NCBI GenBank assembly: GCA_963797115.1
Contig: CAWCOH010000001.1
Coordinates: 1,612,001-1,676,000, forward strand
Direction of reading: 5' to 3'
DNA: 64,000 nt
From: AP-15 sp963797115
GTDB lineage: Bacteria > Pseudomonadota > Alphaproteobacteria > ATCC43930 > CGMCC-115725
The notes under the pieces are model-generated. The model saw only the letters and a list, made by a program, of their open reading frames with translations. It was not told the origin of the DNA and searched no databases. A program made the translations under genes and the position numbers. Positions 30,275 to 38,980 of the stretch are shown here, piece after piece (within the stretch, counting starts at the first letter, position 1; each line of letters begins with the position of its first letter).

Positions 30275-30349
30275 ATGAGGGGACACCGCGTGCTCGCCGT
30301 GATCGCGACGAGCTTGATGCTATTTGCGACGCAGACGCTCAATGGGTGA
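30275..30349 (+). CDS. Tiny signal-peptide-like ORF, possibly a gene remnant
   Basis: 24 codons starting with an ATG behind a convincing ribosome site (GAGGTGATCC). The peptide MRGHRVLAVIATSLMLFATQ looks like a secretion signal and then stops at TGA, overlapping the 3' end of rpoH on the other strand. It may be the surviving 5' end of a deleted secreted-protein gene, or a real micropeptide. I cannot decide between these. Confidence 0.25.
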   Translation: MRGHRVLAVIATSLMLFATQTLNG

Positions 30350-31223
30350 CGAGGCGGCGCTCGACGGCGGCGGCCTTGATCGCCTTTTGCAGCTTTTCGA
30401 AGGCGCGGACCTCGATCTGCCGCACCCGCTCGCGCGAGATGCCGTATTGCTGCGAGAGATCCTCGAGGGTTGTCGGGTTCTCGCGCAAGCGCCGCTCGGT
30501 CAGGATGTGGCGCTCGCGGTCGTTCAAGTGGGTCATTGCCTTTTCGAGCAGGTCGCGTCGCAGCCCTAACTCTTGCCGCTCGCCGAGCCGGGTCTCCTGG
30601 CTTTCGCTCTCATCGACCAGCCAGTCTTGCCACTCACCTTCACTGTCGCTCCTCAGCGGCGCGTTGAGGGAATGGTCGGGGCTCGCCAGGCGCCGGTTCA
30701 TGCTGACGACGTCGGCTTCGGGGACGTCGAGCTCGGTGGCGATCTTCTTGAGGTTCTCGGGCGAGAGATCACCCTCCTCCATTGCCTGCAGCTGACCCTT
30801 CAGCTTGCGCAGATTGAAGAAGAGCTTTTTCTGCGCCGCCGTGGTGCCCATTTTGACAAGCGACCAGGAGTGCAGGATGTATTCCTGGATGGCGGCGCGG
30901 ATCCACCACATGGCATAAGTCGCCAGCCGGAACCCGCGATCCGGGTCAAAGCGCTTGACCGCCTGCATCATGCCGACATTGCCCTCGGAGATGAGCTCGG
31001 AAAGCGGCAACCCGTAGCCGCGGTAACCCATCGCGATCTTGGCGACGAGCCGCAAATGGCTCGTCACCAGCCGGTGCGCCGCCTCCGGTTCCTCATGTTC
31101 TTTCCAGCGCTTGGCGAGCATGTACTCCTGCTCGGGCTCCAGCATCGGAAATTTGCGGATTTCCTGAAGGTACCGCGTCAGATTTCCCTCCGAGGAGAGG
31201 GAAGGTACCGAAAGGGTGGCCAT
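30339..31223 (-). CDS. rpoH: RNA polymerase sigma-32 (heat shock) factor
   Basis: 294 aa. Region 2 contains LISEGNVGMMQAVKRFDP and the -10 recognition helix YAMWWIRAAIQEYIL. The RpoH box is AAQKKLFFNLRKLK. Region 4 holds the helix-turn-helix LEDLSQQYGISRERVRQIE. These features separate it from housekeeping sigma-70. It follows rluD on the same strand with a spacer of about 113 bases, a common alphaproteobacterial arrangement. Confidence 0.97.
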   Translation of the reverse strand: MATLSVPSLSSEGNLTRYLQEIRKFPMLEPEQEYMLAKRWKEHEEPEAAHRLVTSHLRLVAKIAMGYRGYGLPLSELISEGNVGMMQAVKRFDPDRGFRLATYAMWWIRAAIQEYILHSWSLVKMGTTAAQKKLFFNLRKLKGQLQAMEEGDLSPENLKKIATELDVPEADVVSMNRRLASPDHSLNAPLRSDSEGEWQDWLVDESESQETRLGERQELGLRRDLLEKAMTHLNDRERHILTERRLRENPTTLEDLSQQYGISRERVRQIEVRAFEKLQKAIKAAAVERRLVTH

Positions 31224-31336
31224 TGACGATCATTGCTCCGAGTTGGTGATAGAGAAACGCTGGAGGCGGCGTGCCGATCCCTCGGCGTGAAAAGCCGGCT
31301 CCGTAACCCTACTAAAATAGTCGGACTTTGTCCAGT

Positions 31337-32338
31337 TTAAAGTCTCTCTAAATTAGCCCTTAGTTTATCGAGATCGGCGGGCAGCGGGCTGTCGAACACG
31401 AGATGCCCGCGCCCGGCGGGATGAGTAAAGCCGAGAAGGCGCGCATGCAGGGCCTGACGGGGAAAGACAGCGATCTCGGATCCGACCTCGCCGCCACGGG
31501 CGACGGCGCGGCCGGCGCGCGTGCCATAGAGGGGGTCACCGATCAGCGGATGGCCGTGGTGGGCGAGATGGACCCGGATCTGGTGAGTCCGGCCGGTCGC
31601 CAGACGGCATTCGACGAGTGCCGCCCGTGCTCGAAACGAATGCTCGACGCGATAGCGCGTCACCGCCGGTTTCCCGCGGCCCTCGCCGACCACGGCCATC
31701 TTCTTGCGGTTGGTGGGACTGCGGCCGATGTTGCCAACGATCTCGCCGGCGCGCGGAGCCGGCACTCCCCAGACGAAAGCGGCATAGGCGCGGTCGATCC
31801 GGCGCAAGGCAAAGTCGCGCGACAGCGCCTGATGGGCGGCCTCGGTCTTGGCGACGACCATCAACCCGCTGGTGTCCTTGTCGAGGCGATGCACAATCCC
31901 CGGCCGGCGAACCCCGCCGATTCCGGAAAGACTTGCCCCACAATGGCTGATCAGTGCGTTGACGAGAGTGCCGTCGGGGTTTCCCGGCGCAGGATGGACA
32001 ACCAATCCTGCGGGCTTGTCGATGACGATCAGATATTCATCCTCGAAGCGGATCTCCAGCGGCATCGGCTGCGCGACCGGCGCCGGATCTTCATTCTCAG
32101 GGAGAATTACGACGAAATTCTGGCCGTCGCGGACCCGCTGCGCGGGATCTTGCATCGCTGTACCTGCGCATGTTACGCGACCGGATGCGATCAGCCGCTT
32201 GACCCGAGTCCGCGACAGCTCCGGGAGACGGAGCGCAAGCATGCGGTCCACACGCAGTCCGGTCTCGCCGGGGCCGGCACGGATTGTCCTCGCGGCGCGA
32301 CGTGCGGCCGCAGCCTCAGTTGTCAAGCTGCTCGCCAA
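31337..32338 (-). CDS. rluD: 23S rRNA pseudouridine synthase, RluD type
   Basis: 333 aa. An N-terminal S4 RNA-binding domain (RVDRMLALRLPELSRTRVKR) precedes the catalytic domain with Asp in HRLDKDTSGLMVVAKT and later GRTHQIRVHLAHHGHPLIGD. The length fits the RluD/RluC family. RluD is preferred from the VIDKPAGLVVHPAPGN motif and from its position next to rpoH. It modifies uridines in helix 69 of 23S rRNA. Confidence 0.9.
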   Translation of the reverse strand: MASSLTTEAAAARRAARTIRAGPGETGLRVDRMLALRLPELSRTRVKRLIASGRVTCAGTAMQDPAQRVRDGQNFVVILPENEDPAPVAQPMPLEIRFEDEYLIVIDKPAGLVVHPAPGNPDGTLVNALISHCGASLSGIGGVRRPGIVHRLDKDTSGLMVVAKTEAAHQALSRDFALRRIDRAYAAFVWGVPAPRAGEIVGNIGRSPTNRKKMAVVGEGRGKPAVTRYRVEHSFRARAALVECRLATGRTHQIRVHLAHHGHPLIGDPLYGTRAGRAVARGGEVGSEIAVFPRQALHARLLGFTHPAGRGHLVFDSPLPADLDKLRANLERL

Positions 32339-32472
32339 CAGGGCCCCCGATCACACAATCTCCGCCACCTCCACCGGCCCGCCGCGATACTTTCCCAGCG
32401 TAATTGTAAGCAATGGCGCGCGGGGTCCTATAAGAACAAACCATCATTTCCGATCAATCTCGGGCTGGACGA

Positions 32473-32757
32473 ATGCGTGCGCTCAAGACCTTGGTCGTTG
32501 TCATGGGCATTATGCTGATCGCCGGCTTTGCCGCTTTGGTCGCCGTCATCGCCGGCAGGCTCTCGCACAATAGCGCCCCGCGGTCCTTCGCCACCGCGAT
32601 CGACATCCCGCGGGGCGCGCGGATCGAAGCGATGGCAACCGGGGCAGACCGCCTCGTGCTCAATGTGGCGCTGCCGGAAGGGAGCCGGCAGCTGCTCGTC
32701 ATCGATTTGACGACTGGTGCTCGTCTCGGCATCGTCGAATTGCGCACGACACCCTGA
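32473..32757 (+). CDS. Small single-pass membrane protein (DUF6476-like)
   Basis: 94 aa, divergent from rluD. A signal-anchor helix (TLVVVMGIMLIAGFAALVAV, residues 5-24) is followed by a small soluble domain with RIEAMATGADRLVLNVALPE and LLVIDLTTGARLG. This arrangement beside rluD is seen for a conserved alphaproteobacterial family of unknown function, which I recall as DUF6476; the family name is from memory and not checked. Confidence 0.7.
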   Translation: MRALKTLVVVMGIMLIAGFAALVAVIAGRLSHNSAPRSFATAIDIPRGARIEAMATGADRLVLNVALPEGSRQLLVIDLTTGARLGIVELRTTP

Positions 32758-33272
32758 AAGCCGGGGATCACCAGCCTGGCTGTGATGTCTGTGAATTGGA
32801 CCATTACCCCGGGATGTCATCCAACTGTCATTTTTCCGAAATTCCCCTTGCATTCCCGCCTCATAAGCGTATTTATCGGGATCTCGACGCACTCGCACGT
32901 GCCTATGGCCCATGGTGGTTATGCAACGACGTAACGCGTCCTTTTTGGTCATCCGGCTGCGAGGCCGGTCCCGAGAGGGAGGTCGGTATGGTTGCTATCG
33001 GGCTTTGGGGGATGGTGCCCTGTCCTGACGCCAATCTTCGCGGAACGCGTCTACGCGGGCGGGGCAGCCGGGTCATCGATCCGAGCAGTTTGAGCTAAGC
33101 CACATACACTCGCCGGTACCGCCGAAAAGGCAACCCGGCGCTGTTTCGGTTCGCGTTCGGTCGGACCGAGGTCCCGTGCGCGGGGGTTATTCCCCCATCG
33201 GACGTGCGGCCTCGGGTGTCGCCCCGCAACGCGTTTGTGCTCAGCCGTCTGGCGCGAAGGATGACCCCCGAC
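32758..33272 (+). promoter_or_regulatory. Long leader before decarboxylase gene, structured at 33166-33215
   Basis: About 500 bases without a convincing gene; one 100-codon frame at 32796-33098 has no family features. Near the decarboxylase start, CCGAGG (33166-33171) can pair with CCTCGG (33210-33215), enclosing a perfect GGGGG-TTATT-CCCCC hairpin (33182-33196). Alphaproteobacterial ornithine decarboxylase genes are known to carry a conserved leader RNA (the speF motif); whether this one matches it needs a covariance search. Confidence 0.35.
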
Positions 33273-34403
33273 ATGACCGAAAGGATCGCGCGCTTCCTTG
33301 CCGAAAATCGTCCCGAGACCCCTTGCCTCGTCGTCGACCTCGATGTGATCGCCGAGGCGTATGACGTACTGCGCTGGTATCTTCCGCTCGCGCGCATCTA
33401 TTACGCGGTCAAGGCCAATCCGGCACCGCAGATCGTCGCGATGCTCGACCGCAAAGGCGCCAATTTCGATGTGGCGAGTCGTGGCGAGATCGAGCTCTGT
33501 CTCGCCAACGGCGTCGCCGCCGACCGGTTGTCCTTCGGCAACACGATAAAAAAGGAAAAGGACATCGCTTTCGCGTACCAGGCGGGGCTGCGGCTGTTCG
33601 CCTTCGACAGCGCGTTCGAGCTCGACAAGCTGGCGCGCGTAGCGCCCGGCGCTCAGGTGTTCTGCCGGATACTGGTCGCCTGCGAGGGTGCCGACTGGCC
33701 GCTGTCGCGCAAGTTCGGCTGTGCGCCTGAGATGGCCGTCGTGCTGCTGCGTCGCGCCCGCGACCTCGGGCTGGACCCCTATGGCGTCTCCTTTCATGTC
33801 GGCTCACAACAGACTGATCTTGCGCAGTGGGATGGCGCGGTCGGCCGGGCGGCGGAGATGTTTTCTTTGCTCGCCGCCGCCGATATCGAGCTGCGCATGA
33901 TCAATCTCGGCGGCGGTTTCCCGGCACATTATCGCGGCGACGTGCCGGCCATCGACGGCTATGCGCGGGCGGTGATGGCGGCGATAACCCGGCATTTCGG
34001 CAACCATCTGCCGGAAATTATCGTCGAGCCCGGACGCTCGCTGGTCGGCGATGCCGGCGTCATCCAGAGCGAGGTCGTGCTGATCTCCGAGAAGGGGAGC
34101 GCCGACGACCGGCGCTGGGTCTATCTCGATGTCGGCAAGTTCAACGGCCTTGCCGAGACGATGGACGAGAGCATCAAGTACCGGATCACGACCCCCGGCC
34201 GTGCCGGCGCGTCGGGACCTGTCGTCCTTGCCGGGCCGACTTGCGACAGCGCCGACATCCTCTACGAGCGCACCGAGTACCGGCTGCCGCTCGGCCTTGA
34301 GGTCGGCGACAAGGTCGAGATTCTGTCAACCGGCGCCTATACCGCAAGCTATGCCTCGGTCGGGTTCAATGGCTTCTCGCCGATCCAGACTTACTGTATC
34401 TGA
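33273..34403 (+). CDS. PLP-dependent ornithine/diaminopimelate-type decarboxylase (class III, likely ODC)
   Basis: 376 aa alanine-racemase-fold decarboxylase. The PLP lysine lies in YYAVKANPAPQIV, the phosphate and substrate loops in NLGGGFPAHYRG and EPGRSLVGDAG, and the catalytic Cys in GPTCDSADILYE. The short length and the GPTCDS motif favour eukaryote-type ornithine decarboxylase over diaminopimelate decarboxylase, making putrescine. I choose the ATG at 33273, with GAAGGA ten bases before it; an in-frame ATG lies at 33261. It converges with the next gene, with a 13-base overlap. Confidence 0.88.
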   Translation: MTERIARFLAENRPETPCLVVDLDVIAEAYDVLRWYLPLARIYYAVKANPAPQIVAMLDRKGANFDVASRGEIELCLANGVAADRLSFGNTIKKEKDIAFAYQAGLRLFAFDSAFELDKLARVAPGAQVFCRILVACEGADWPLSRKFGCAPEMAVVLLRRARDLGLDPYGVSFHVGSQQTDLAQWDGAVGRAAEMFSLLAAADIELRMINLGGGFPAHYRGDVPAIDGYARAVMAAITRHFGNHLPEIIVEPGRSLVGDAGVIQSEVVLISEKGSADDRRWVYLDVGKFNGLAETMDESIKYRITTPGRAGASGPVVLAGPTCDSADILYERTEYRLPLGLEVGDKVEILSTGAYTASYASVGFNGFSPIQTYCI

Positions 34404-35089
34404 CGGGAGGGTGAGAGCGCAGTGCCCGCCGAGGCGCTGACGATCTCCAGCGTCAGCTTTCGCAGCATCGCGTCGGCGAAGTCGCCGAACGTCCGCGCGG
34501 TGATGACAAAGGCAGCGGCGCCTCCAATAACATTGTTGCGGTAGTAGTCGGCGAGCCATGGCTCTTCGCTGAGGATGGCGAGCCCGTTGATGGTGATTCC
34601 CAACGCCAAGATCTTGTCGCGCGCCGTCGCCGCCGGCACGCCGAAATTGGCCATCCCATCGCCGGAGAGGTCGATGATGCGGCGCACGGCCGGCTCCGGC
34701 AGGCGGTCGAAGGCTGCCGCGGCGGCAAGCAGAGCCGGACCGATCGCGGTAAGTCCATTCGAGCTGCGCCGGCTCGCCCGCACAGCAGCGGCGAAAGCGG
34801 CGGCGCTGGTGCTGTCATTGATCCGTTGCCAATCGACGACGACGACAAGCTTGTCGGGGTCCGACCATTCGAGGACGAGCACCTCGATCCCGCCGGGAGC
34901 GCCCGCGATCGCCTCGACGAGCCGGGAATCGGCAAAGGCGCGAGCGATTCCCTCGTGCTGCAGAAAATAGGAATCCGGGGTAACGCTGGCCGAGACATCG
35001 ACGGCAAGTACCAGAGCGAGTGCCGCACCCAGCGCCGGGGCCGCCTGCAGCATCACTGCGATCAGCGCGGCGATCCCGATCGCGGCCAT
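34391..35089 (-). CDS. Secreted von Willebrand A-like protein (DUF1194)
   Basis: 232 aa. An N-terminal signal peptide (about residues 1-22) is followed by a MIDAS-like metal site DVSASVT near residue 30, then LEWSDPDKLVVVVDWQRI, SNGLTAIGPALLAAA and RRIIDLSGDGMANFG, the usual DUF1194 blocks. The domain resembles von Willebrand A folds that bind proteins through a divalent metal. No partner gene is adjacent and the cellular role is unknown. Confidence 0.85.
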   Translation of the reverse strand: MAAIGIAALIAVMLQAAPALGAALALVLAVDVSASVTPDSYFLQHEGIARAFADSRLVEAIAGAPGGIEVLVLEWSDPDKLVVVVDWQRINDSTSAAAFAAAVRASRRSSNGLTAIGPALLAAAAAFDRLPEPAVRRIIDLSGDGMANFGVPAATARDKILALGITINGLAILSEEPWLADYYRNNVIGGAAAFVITARTFGDFADAMLRKLTLEIVSASAGTALSPSRQIQ

Positions 35090-35155
35090 GTGGTTAACTC
35101 TACTGCGGAGGTCCCGGCGGCGCTATAAGCAATCGTCCTGCGAGAAGGGGGAGGG

Positions 35156-35623
35156 ATGATGAGCAGCAGAATGGTGGCCGGGATCGGCCTCGTTTTCGGG
35201 GTTGTCGCAGCGACCGCCGGCGCCGCTACCAAGCCGCCACCTGCGCAGAAAGCTCCGCCTGCTTGCGCAGCAATCGCGTTTCGTCCCGTGCCCTCGGGCA
35301 TGGCTGACGGCGAGCAGCAGGCCGGAACGTACAAGTCGCGTCATGCGAGGCTCGAACTACATGCTCAGGTTAAGCAGGGCGAGGCGGTCGACTATTTTGT
35401 GATCGCCGGGGGCAAGCGTCTCGCTGCCGCGCCGGCGACCCTCCCGGAGGCAGCCGCAAGCTGTGCCGCCGCCAAGAAAATGCCTGCGCCAATATCCCCC
35501 GCGTCGTCCTGCGCGGGGCAACGTTTCACGGTGGTCATCGCACATGCCGGAAAGGACCGTTTGGCTCTGCTTTATGGGCTCGATGGAGCCAACTGGCGCT
35601 TCTGCTCGGCAGGAACCTTCTGA
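35156..35623 (+). CDS. Hypothetical secreted protein
   Basis: 155 aa behind a strong ribosome site (GGGGGAGGG). Residues 1-23 form a signal peptide (VAGIGLVFGVVAATAGA) followed by a Pro/Ala/Lys linker. Four later cysteines (in PACAA, AASCAAA, ASSCAGQ and RFCSAG) could form two disulfides in the periplasm. I do not recognise the family. It is divergent from the DUF1194 gene, which is also exported. Confidence 0.65.
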   Translation: MMSSRMVAGIGLVFGVVAATAGAATKPPPAQKAPPACAAIAFRPVPSGMADGEQQAGTYKSRHARLELHAQVKQGEAVDYFVIAGGKRLAAAPATLPEAAASCAAAKKMPAPISPASSCAGQRFTVVIAHAGKDRLALLYGLDGANWRFCSAGTF

Positions 35624-36169
35624 CCTACTTCGAGCGCAGACGCTGGTTAGCGGAGCCAACCGGTCCCTCTCATCCGGAGGAGCCGAGGCATGGTTCGAGC
35701 TGGGGTAACGCTGACCGCGACAATGGCGCCCTCGATCTTTGCGCCGAGCAGCTATCGGAAGGTCAGCCCCACAAATGGGAGGTCGTCAGCAACTCGAGCA
35801 CGGACGATTTCGTCGCCGACGGCTTTGAACTGAAGTCGGTCGCCTACAACACCTCGGTGCTTGGACCGCAAAGCGCTTCCCCCGGCGTCCACTATTTTCT
35901 GCAGAAGGGGCCGTACTAAATGCGGTTTGTGAGGCCTGTTCACGTCGGATGGTGCGACGATCCTACGCATCTGCTCATCGGTTGGCCACGAGGGAAGCTG
36001 GTCCGGGAATGAGGTCCGGATTTGACCCGGCAGTCCCGGCCCGGATCGGCCCGTGCGCACTCTGCCCAGGCCCAGACCTGACATCATCCGGTCAAGAACC
36101 GTGCCACGCAGAGCCGCTTGCGGCTCAGCGACGCGCCACCCTACGATCGCAACTTTCTTCCTGTGAGGG
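35624..36169 (+). other. Intergenic stretch with possible small gene remnant (about 35675-35919)
   Basis: No complete gene is seen. One frame ending in TAA at 35917-35919 reads protein-like (HKWEVVSNSSTDDFVADGFE, then VAYNTSVLGPQSASPG), but it lacks a start codon and ribosome site. It may be the 3' end of a decayed gene. The rest, to the hydrolase start, has GC-rich inverted segments but nothing I can name. Confidence 0.3.
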
Positions 36170-37057
36170 ATGACGATGCCACACATCACCGCCGATGACG
36201 GCGTCCGCCTCTATTGCGAGGAGACGGGGTCAGGCGCCCCGATTGTCTTCGTCCACGAGTTTGCCGATGACCTCCGAGGCTTCGAGCCGCAGATCCGCTA
36301 TTTTTCGCGGCGTTATCGCTGCATCGCCTACAACGCGCGGGGCTATCCGCCGTCCGATGTGCCGGAGGATCCGGAGCGCTACTCGCAGGACCGCGCCCGC
36401 GACGACATCCGCGCCGTGCTGGACGCGCTCGGGATCGCCAAGGCACACGTCGTCGGCCTCTCGATGGGCGGTTTTGCTACGCTGCATTTTGGCTTGACCT
36501 ATCCCGAGAGGGCGCTGTCGCTGGTCGTCGCCGGATGCGGCTATGGCGCCGAGCCGGGCAAGCGGCAACAGTTCCACGACGAGACCGCCAAGACCGCGGC
36601 ACTGATCGAGACTGCGGGGATGAAGGTCGCCTCGGAGACCTACGCGAGCGGCCCGAGCCGGGTGCAGTTCCAGAACAAGGATCCGCGCGGCTGGGCCGAG
36701 TTTGCGGCCCACCTCGCCGAGCATTCGACTGCCGGCTCGGCAAAGACGATGCGCGGCGTGCAGGCGCGCCGGCCCTCCTTGTGGGATCTCACCGAGCGCA
36801 TGCGCAACCTCGAGGTCCCGACCTTGATCATGTCCGGCGACGAGGACGACCCTTGCCTCGAACCTGGCCTGTTGATGAAGCGCACGATCCCGACCGCGGC
36901 ACTCGTGGTGTTTCCCAACACAGGGCACGCGGTCAACCTAGAAGAGCCCGAATTGTTCAACCGCGGCTGTGCCGAGTTTTTTCATCAAGTCGAGAGCGGC
37001 CGCTGGCCGCGCCGCGACCCACGCTCGGTCACCGGCTCGATCCTCGGCGTGCGGTGA
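36170..37057 (+). CDS. Alpha/beta hydrolase
   Basis: 295 aa. The nucleophile elbow is GLSMGGF (catalytic Ser), the acid is probably Asp in MSGDEDDPC, and the His lies in PNTGHAVNLEEPE. The oxyanion region is FVHEFADD. The fold and length fit esterases or haloperoxidase-like hydrolases; the substrate cannot be inferred. A second in-frame ATG at 36176 is an alternative start. The YbdK-like gene begins eight bases after its stop. Confidence 0.88.
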   Translation: MTMPHITADDGVRLYCEETGSGAPIVFVHEFADDLRGFEPQIRYFSRRYRCIAYNARGYPPSDVPEDPERYSQDRARDDIRAVLDALGIAKAHVVGLSMGGFATLHFGLTYPERALSLVVAGCGYGAEPGKRQQFHDETAKTAALIETAGMKVASETYASGPSRVQFQNKDPRGWAEFAAHLAEHSTAGSAKTMRGVQARRPSLWDLTERMRNLEVPTLIMSGDEDDPCLEPGLLMKRTIPTAALVVFPNTGHAVNLEEPELFNRGCAEFFHQVESGRWPRRDPRSVTGSILGVR

Positions 37058-37064
37058 GTCCAAG

Positions 37065-38202
37065 GTGCTGGAATCGAGGCCGGAATTCACGATCGGCATC
37101 GAAGAGGAATACTTCCTCGTCGATCGCAACACGCGCGATGCCGTCACCGATCCGCCTCCGGCCATGCTGGAGGAATGCGAGACGTTGCTGGCCGGCCAGG
37201 TCAGCCCGGAGTTTTTGCGCTCGCAGATCGAGGTCGGCACCCGGGTTTGCGCCACCCTCGGCGAGGCTCGCGCCGATTTGCGGCGGCTGCGTGCGACGGT
37301 AGCCGGATCGGCCGCCCGTTATGGTTTGGCGCCGATCGCGGCGGCAACGCATCCTTTTGCCCGCTGGGGCGCGCAAAAGACGACGGAGCGCAGCCGCTAT
37401 GCCAGTTTGCGCGATGACCTGCAGGGGGTGGGGCAGCGCTTGGCGATTTGCGGCTTGCATGTCCATGTCGGCATCCCCGAGGACGAACTGCGCATCGACC
37501 TACTGAACCAGGCCTCCTATTTCCTGCCTCACCTCTTGGCATTGTCGACCTCTTCGCCCTTCTGGCAGGGCGAGAACACCGGTCTCAAATCATACCGGCT
37601 CGCGGTCTTCGACGAGCTGCCGCGCACCGGCACCCCCGAACGCTTCGCCAGCTGGGGCGAGTACCGGCGGCATGTCGACATCCTGGTCGGTGCCGGATTG
37701 ATCGAGGACGCCACCAAACTGTGGTGGGATCTGCGGCCGAGCGACCGCTTCCCGACGCTCGAGATGCGCATCACCGACAGCTGCACGACACTCGAAGAAC
37801 TCGTTGTCGATTGCGGCACTCTTCCGTTGCCTCTTACGCATGCTGTGGCGGCTCAAGCGCGAGAACCAGCGCTGGCGTATCTATGCGCGCATGCTGATCG
37901 ACGAGAACCGCTGGCGGGCGCAACGCTACGGCACCGACCAGGGCCTCGTCGATTTTGGCCGCGGTGCAATCTTTCCCTACGCCGAGCTCCTCGACGAAAT
38001 GATCGCTCTCGTGGATCAGGACGCCCGTCACTTCGGCTGCCTCGACGAGGTAACGCATGCCCGCGAGATCCTCGCCCGCGGGACCAGCGCGCATCGCCAG
38101 CTGACGGTCTTCGAGCGTGCCCTTTCCGACGGAGCGACACACGCCGATGCCCTCGCCTCCGTCGTCGACTGGCTGATCGCGGAGACCGCGCGAGGACTTT
38201 AG
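37065..38202 (+). pseudogene. YbdK-type carboxylate-amine ligase (glutamate-cysteine ligase 2 family), frameshifted
   Basis: The first frame has the family N-terminus FTIGIEEEYFLVDRNTRD, then RSQIEVGTRVCATLGEARA, GLHVHVGIPEDE and TLEMRITDSCTTLEELVV. After that the frame shifts, and IAALFRCLLRMLWRLKREN to AETARGL supplies the rest. One extra base at 37807-37810 explains the break. With it removed the protein would have the normal length of about 375-380 aa. Proteins of this family show weak glutamate-cysteine ligase activity; the true role is unsettled. The start is taken as GTG 37065, within a short distance of the hydrolase. Confidence 0.85.
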
Positions 38203-38303
38203 AGCGGAGGCTCGCGCCTTAGGAAAATTCGGCACTCGCTCACTAACTGTTAAGCAGTTGCGCGGTTTCGTGCCTGACACGCCAACCTGTCGGCGCATCT
38301 GTT

Positions 38304-38966
38304 ATGCCGCACAAAGATCTTTCGAATTTGCAGCGCGAACGGCGCCAATCGGAACGCGCGGTCGATTATTGGGAGCAGAAGGCGAGGGAATTCAACTCTC
38401 GGCCTACGCTGACTCAGCTTGACCCGTGCCAGACGAGCGGTGCCGCCGAGTGGGACTATCGGTTTATCATTGCTCCCGACCGGCTCGCCGAGGTCTCGAC
38501 CTTCCTGATGTGTGGATCAAACGTAGCTCGACTGCTCGAGCTTTCGGAGGATCCCCTCAAATATTCGGTGATGTTCCGCCAAATACCGAAGAGGTTTTGG
38601 GAGTTGTTTGCCCAGGGTTGTGTCCGTGCTGTCGCCTCGGCTTGCCCGGCGCGTATGGCGGGCGAAATCAAGCGCGAAGATGGGCGGCGGGAGCTGTATC
38701 GCACGGTGTTCCTGCCGGTCGGCGCGAATCTGGTTTTCGGCTCCTTCAGCAGCATCGTGCGGGAGCCGCAGAGCCGAGCGTTACGGCGACCGGAGGATCG
38801 GTTCGTACATGAGATGGCGGCCGTCATCGACGAAATTGAACGGACCGGGATCGTCGCGCCGCGGAAGATCGCCGCTGCGCTCAATGAGCGCGGCATTCTT
38901 ACCGCACGCGGCCGGAGCTGGACTGCGGCGACGGTTCGCAACCTAAGGCTGCGCGCGGCCGAATAA
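38304..38966 (+). CDS. PAS-like domain protein with recombinase-type C-terminal motif
   Basis: 220 aa. The middle (about residues 45-160) has the pattern of PAS-like proteins widespread in Rhodospirillales (FLMCGSNVARLLELSEDPL and TVFLPVGANLVFGSFSS). The last 35 residues (KIAAALNERGILTARGRSWT) match the helical motif found near the end of the Recombinase domain of large serine integrases, which binds DNA there. No catalytic recombinase domain is present. The combination suggests a sensor with a DNA-contacting tail, but this is inference. It is a lone gene. Confidence 0.6.
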   Translation: MPHKDLSNLQRERRQSERAVDYWEQKAREFNSRPTLTQLDPCQTSGAAEWDYRFIIAPDRLAEVSTFLMCGSNVARLLELSEDPLKYSVMFRQIPKRFWELFAQGCVRAVASACPARMAGEIKREDGRRELYRTVFLPVGANLVFGSFSSIVREPQSRALRRPEDRFVHEMAAVIDEIERTGIVAPRKIAAALNERGILTARGRSWTAATVRNLRLRAAE

Positions 38967-38980
38967 CGGGGTTAGCGGCC

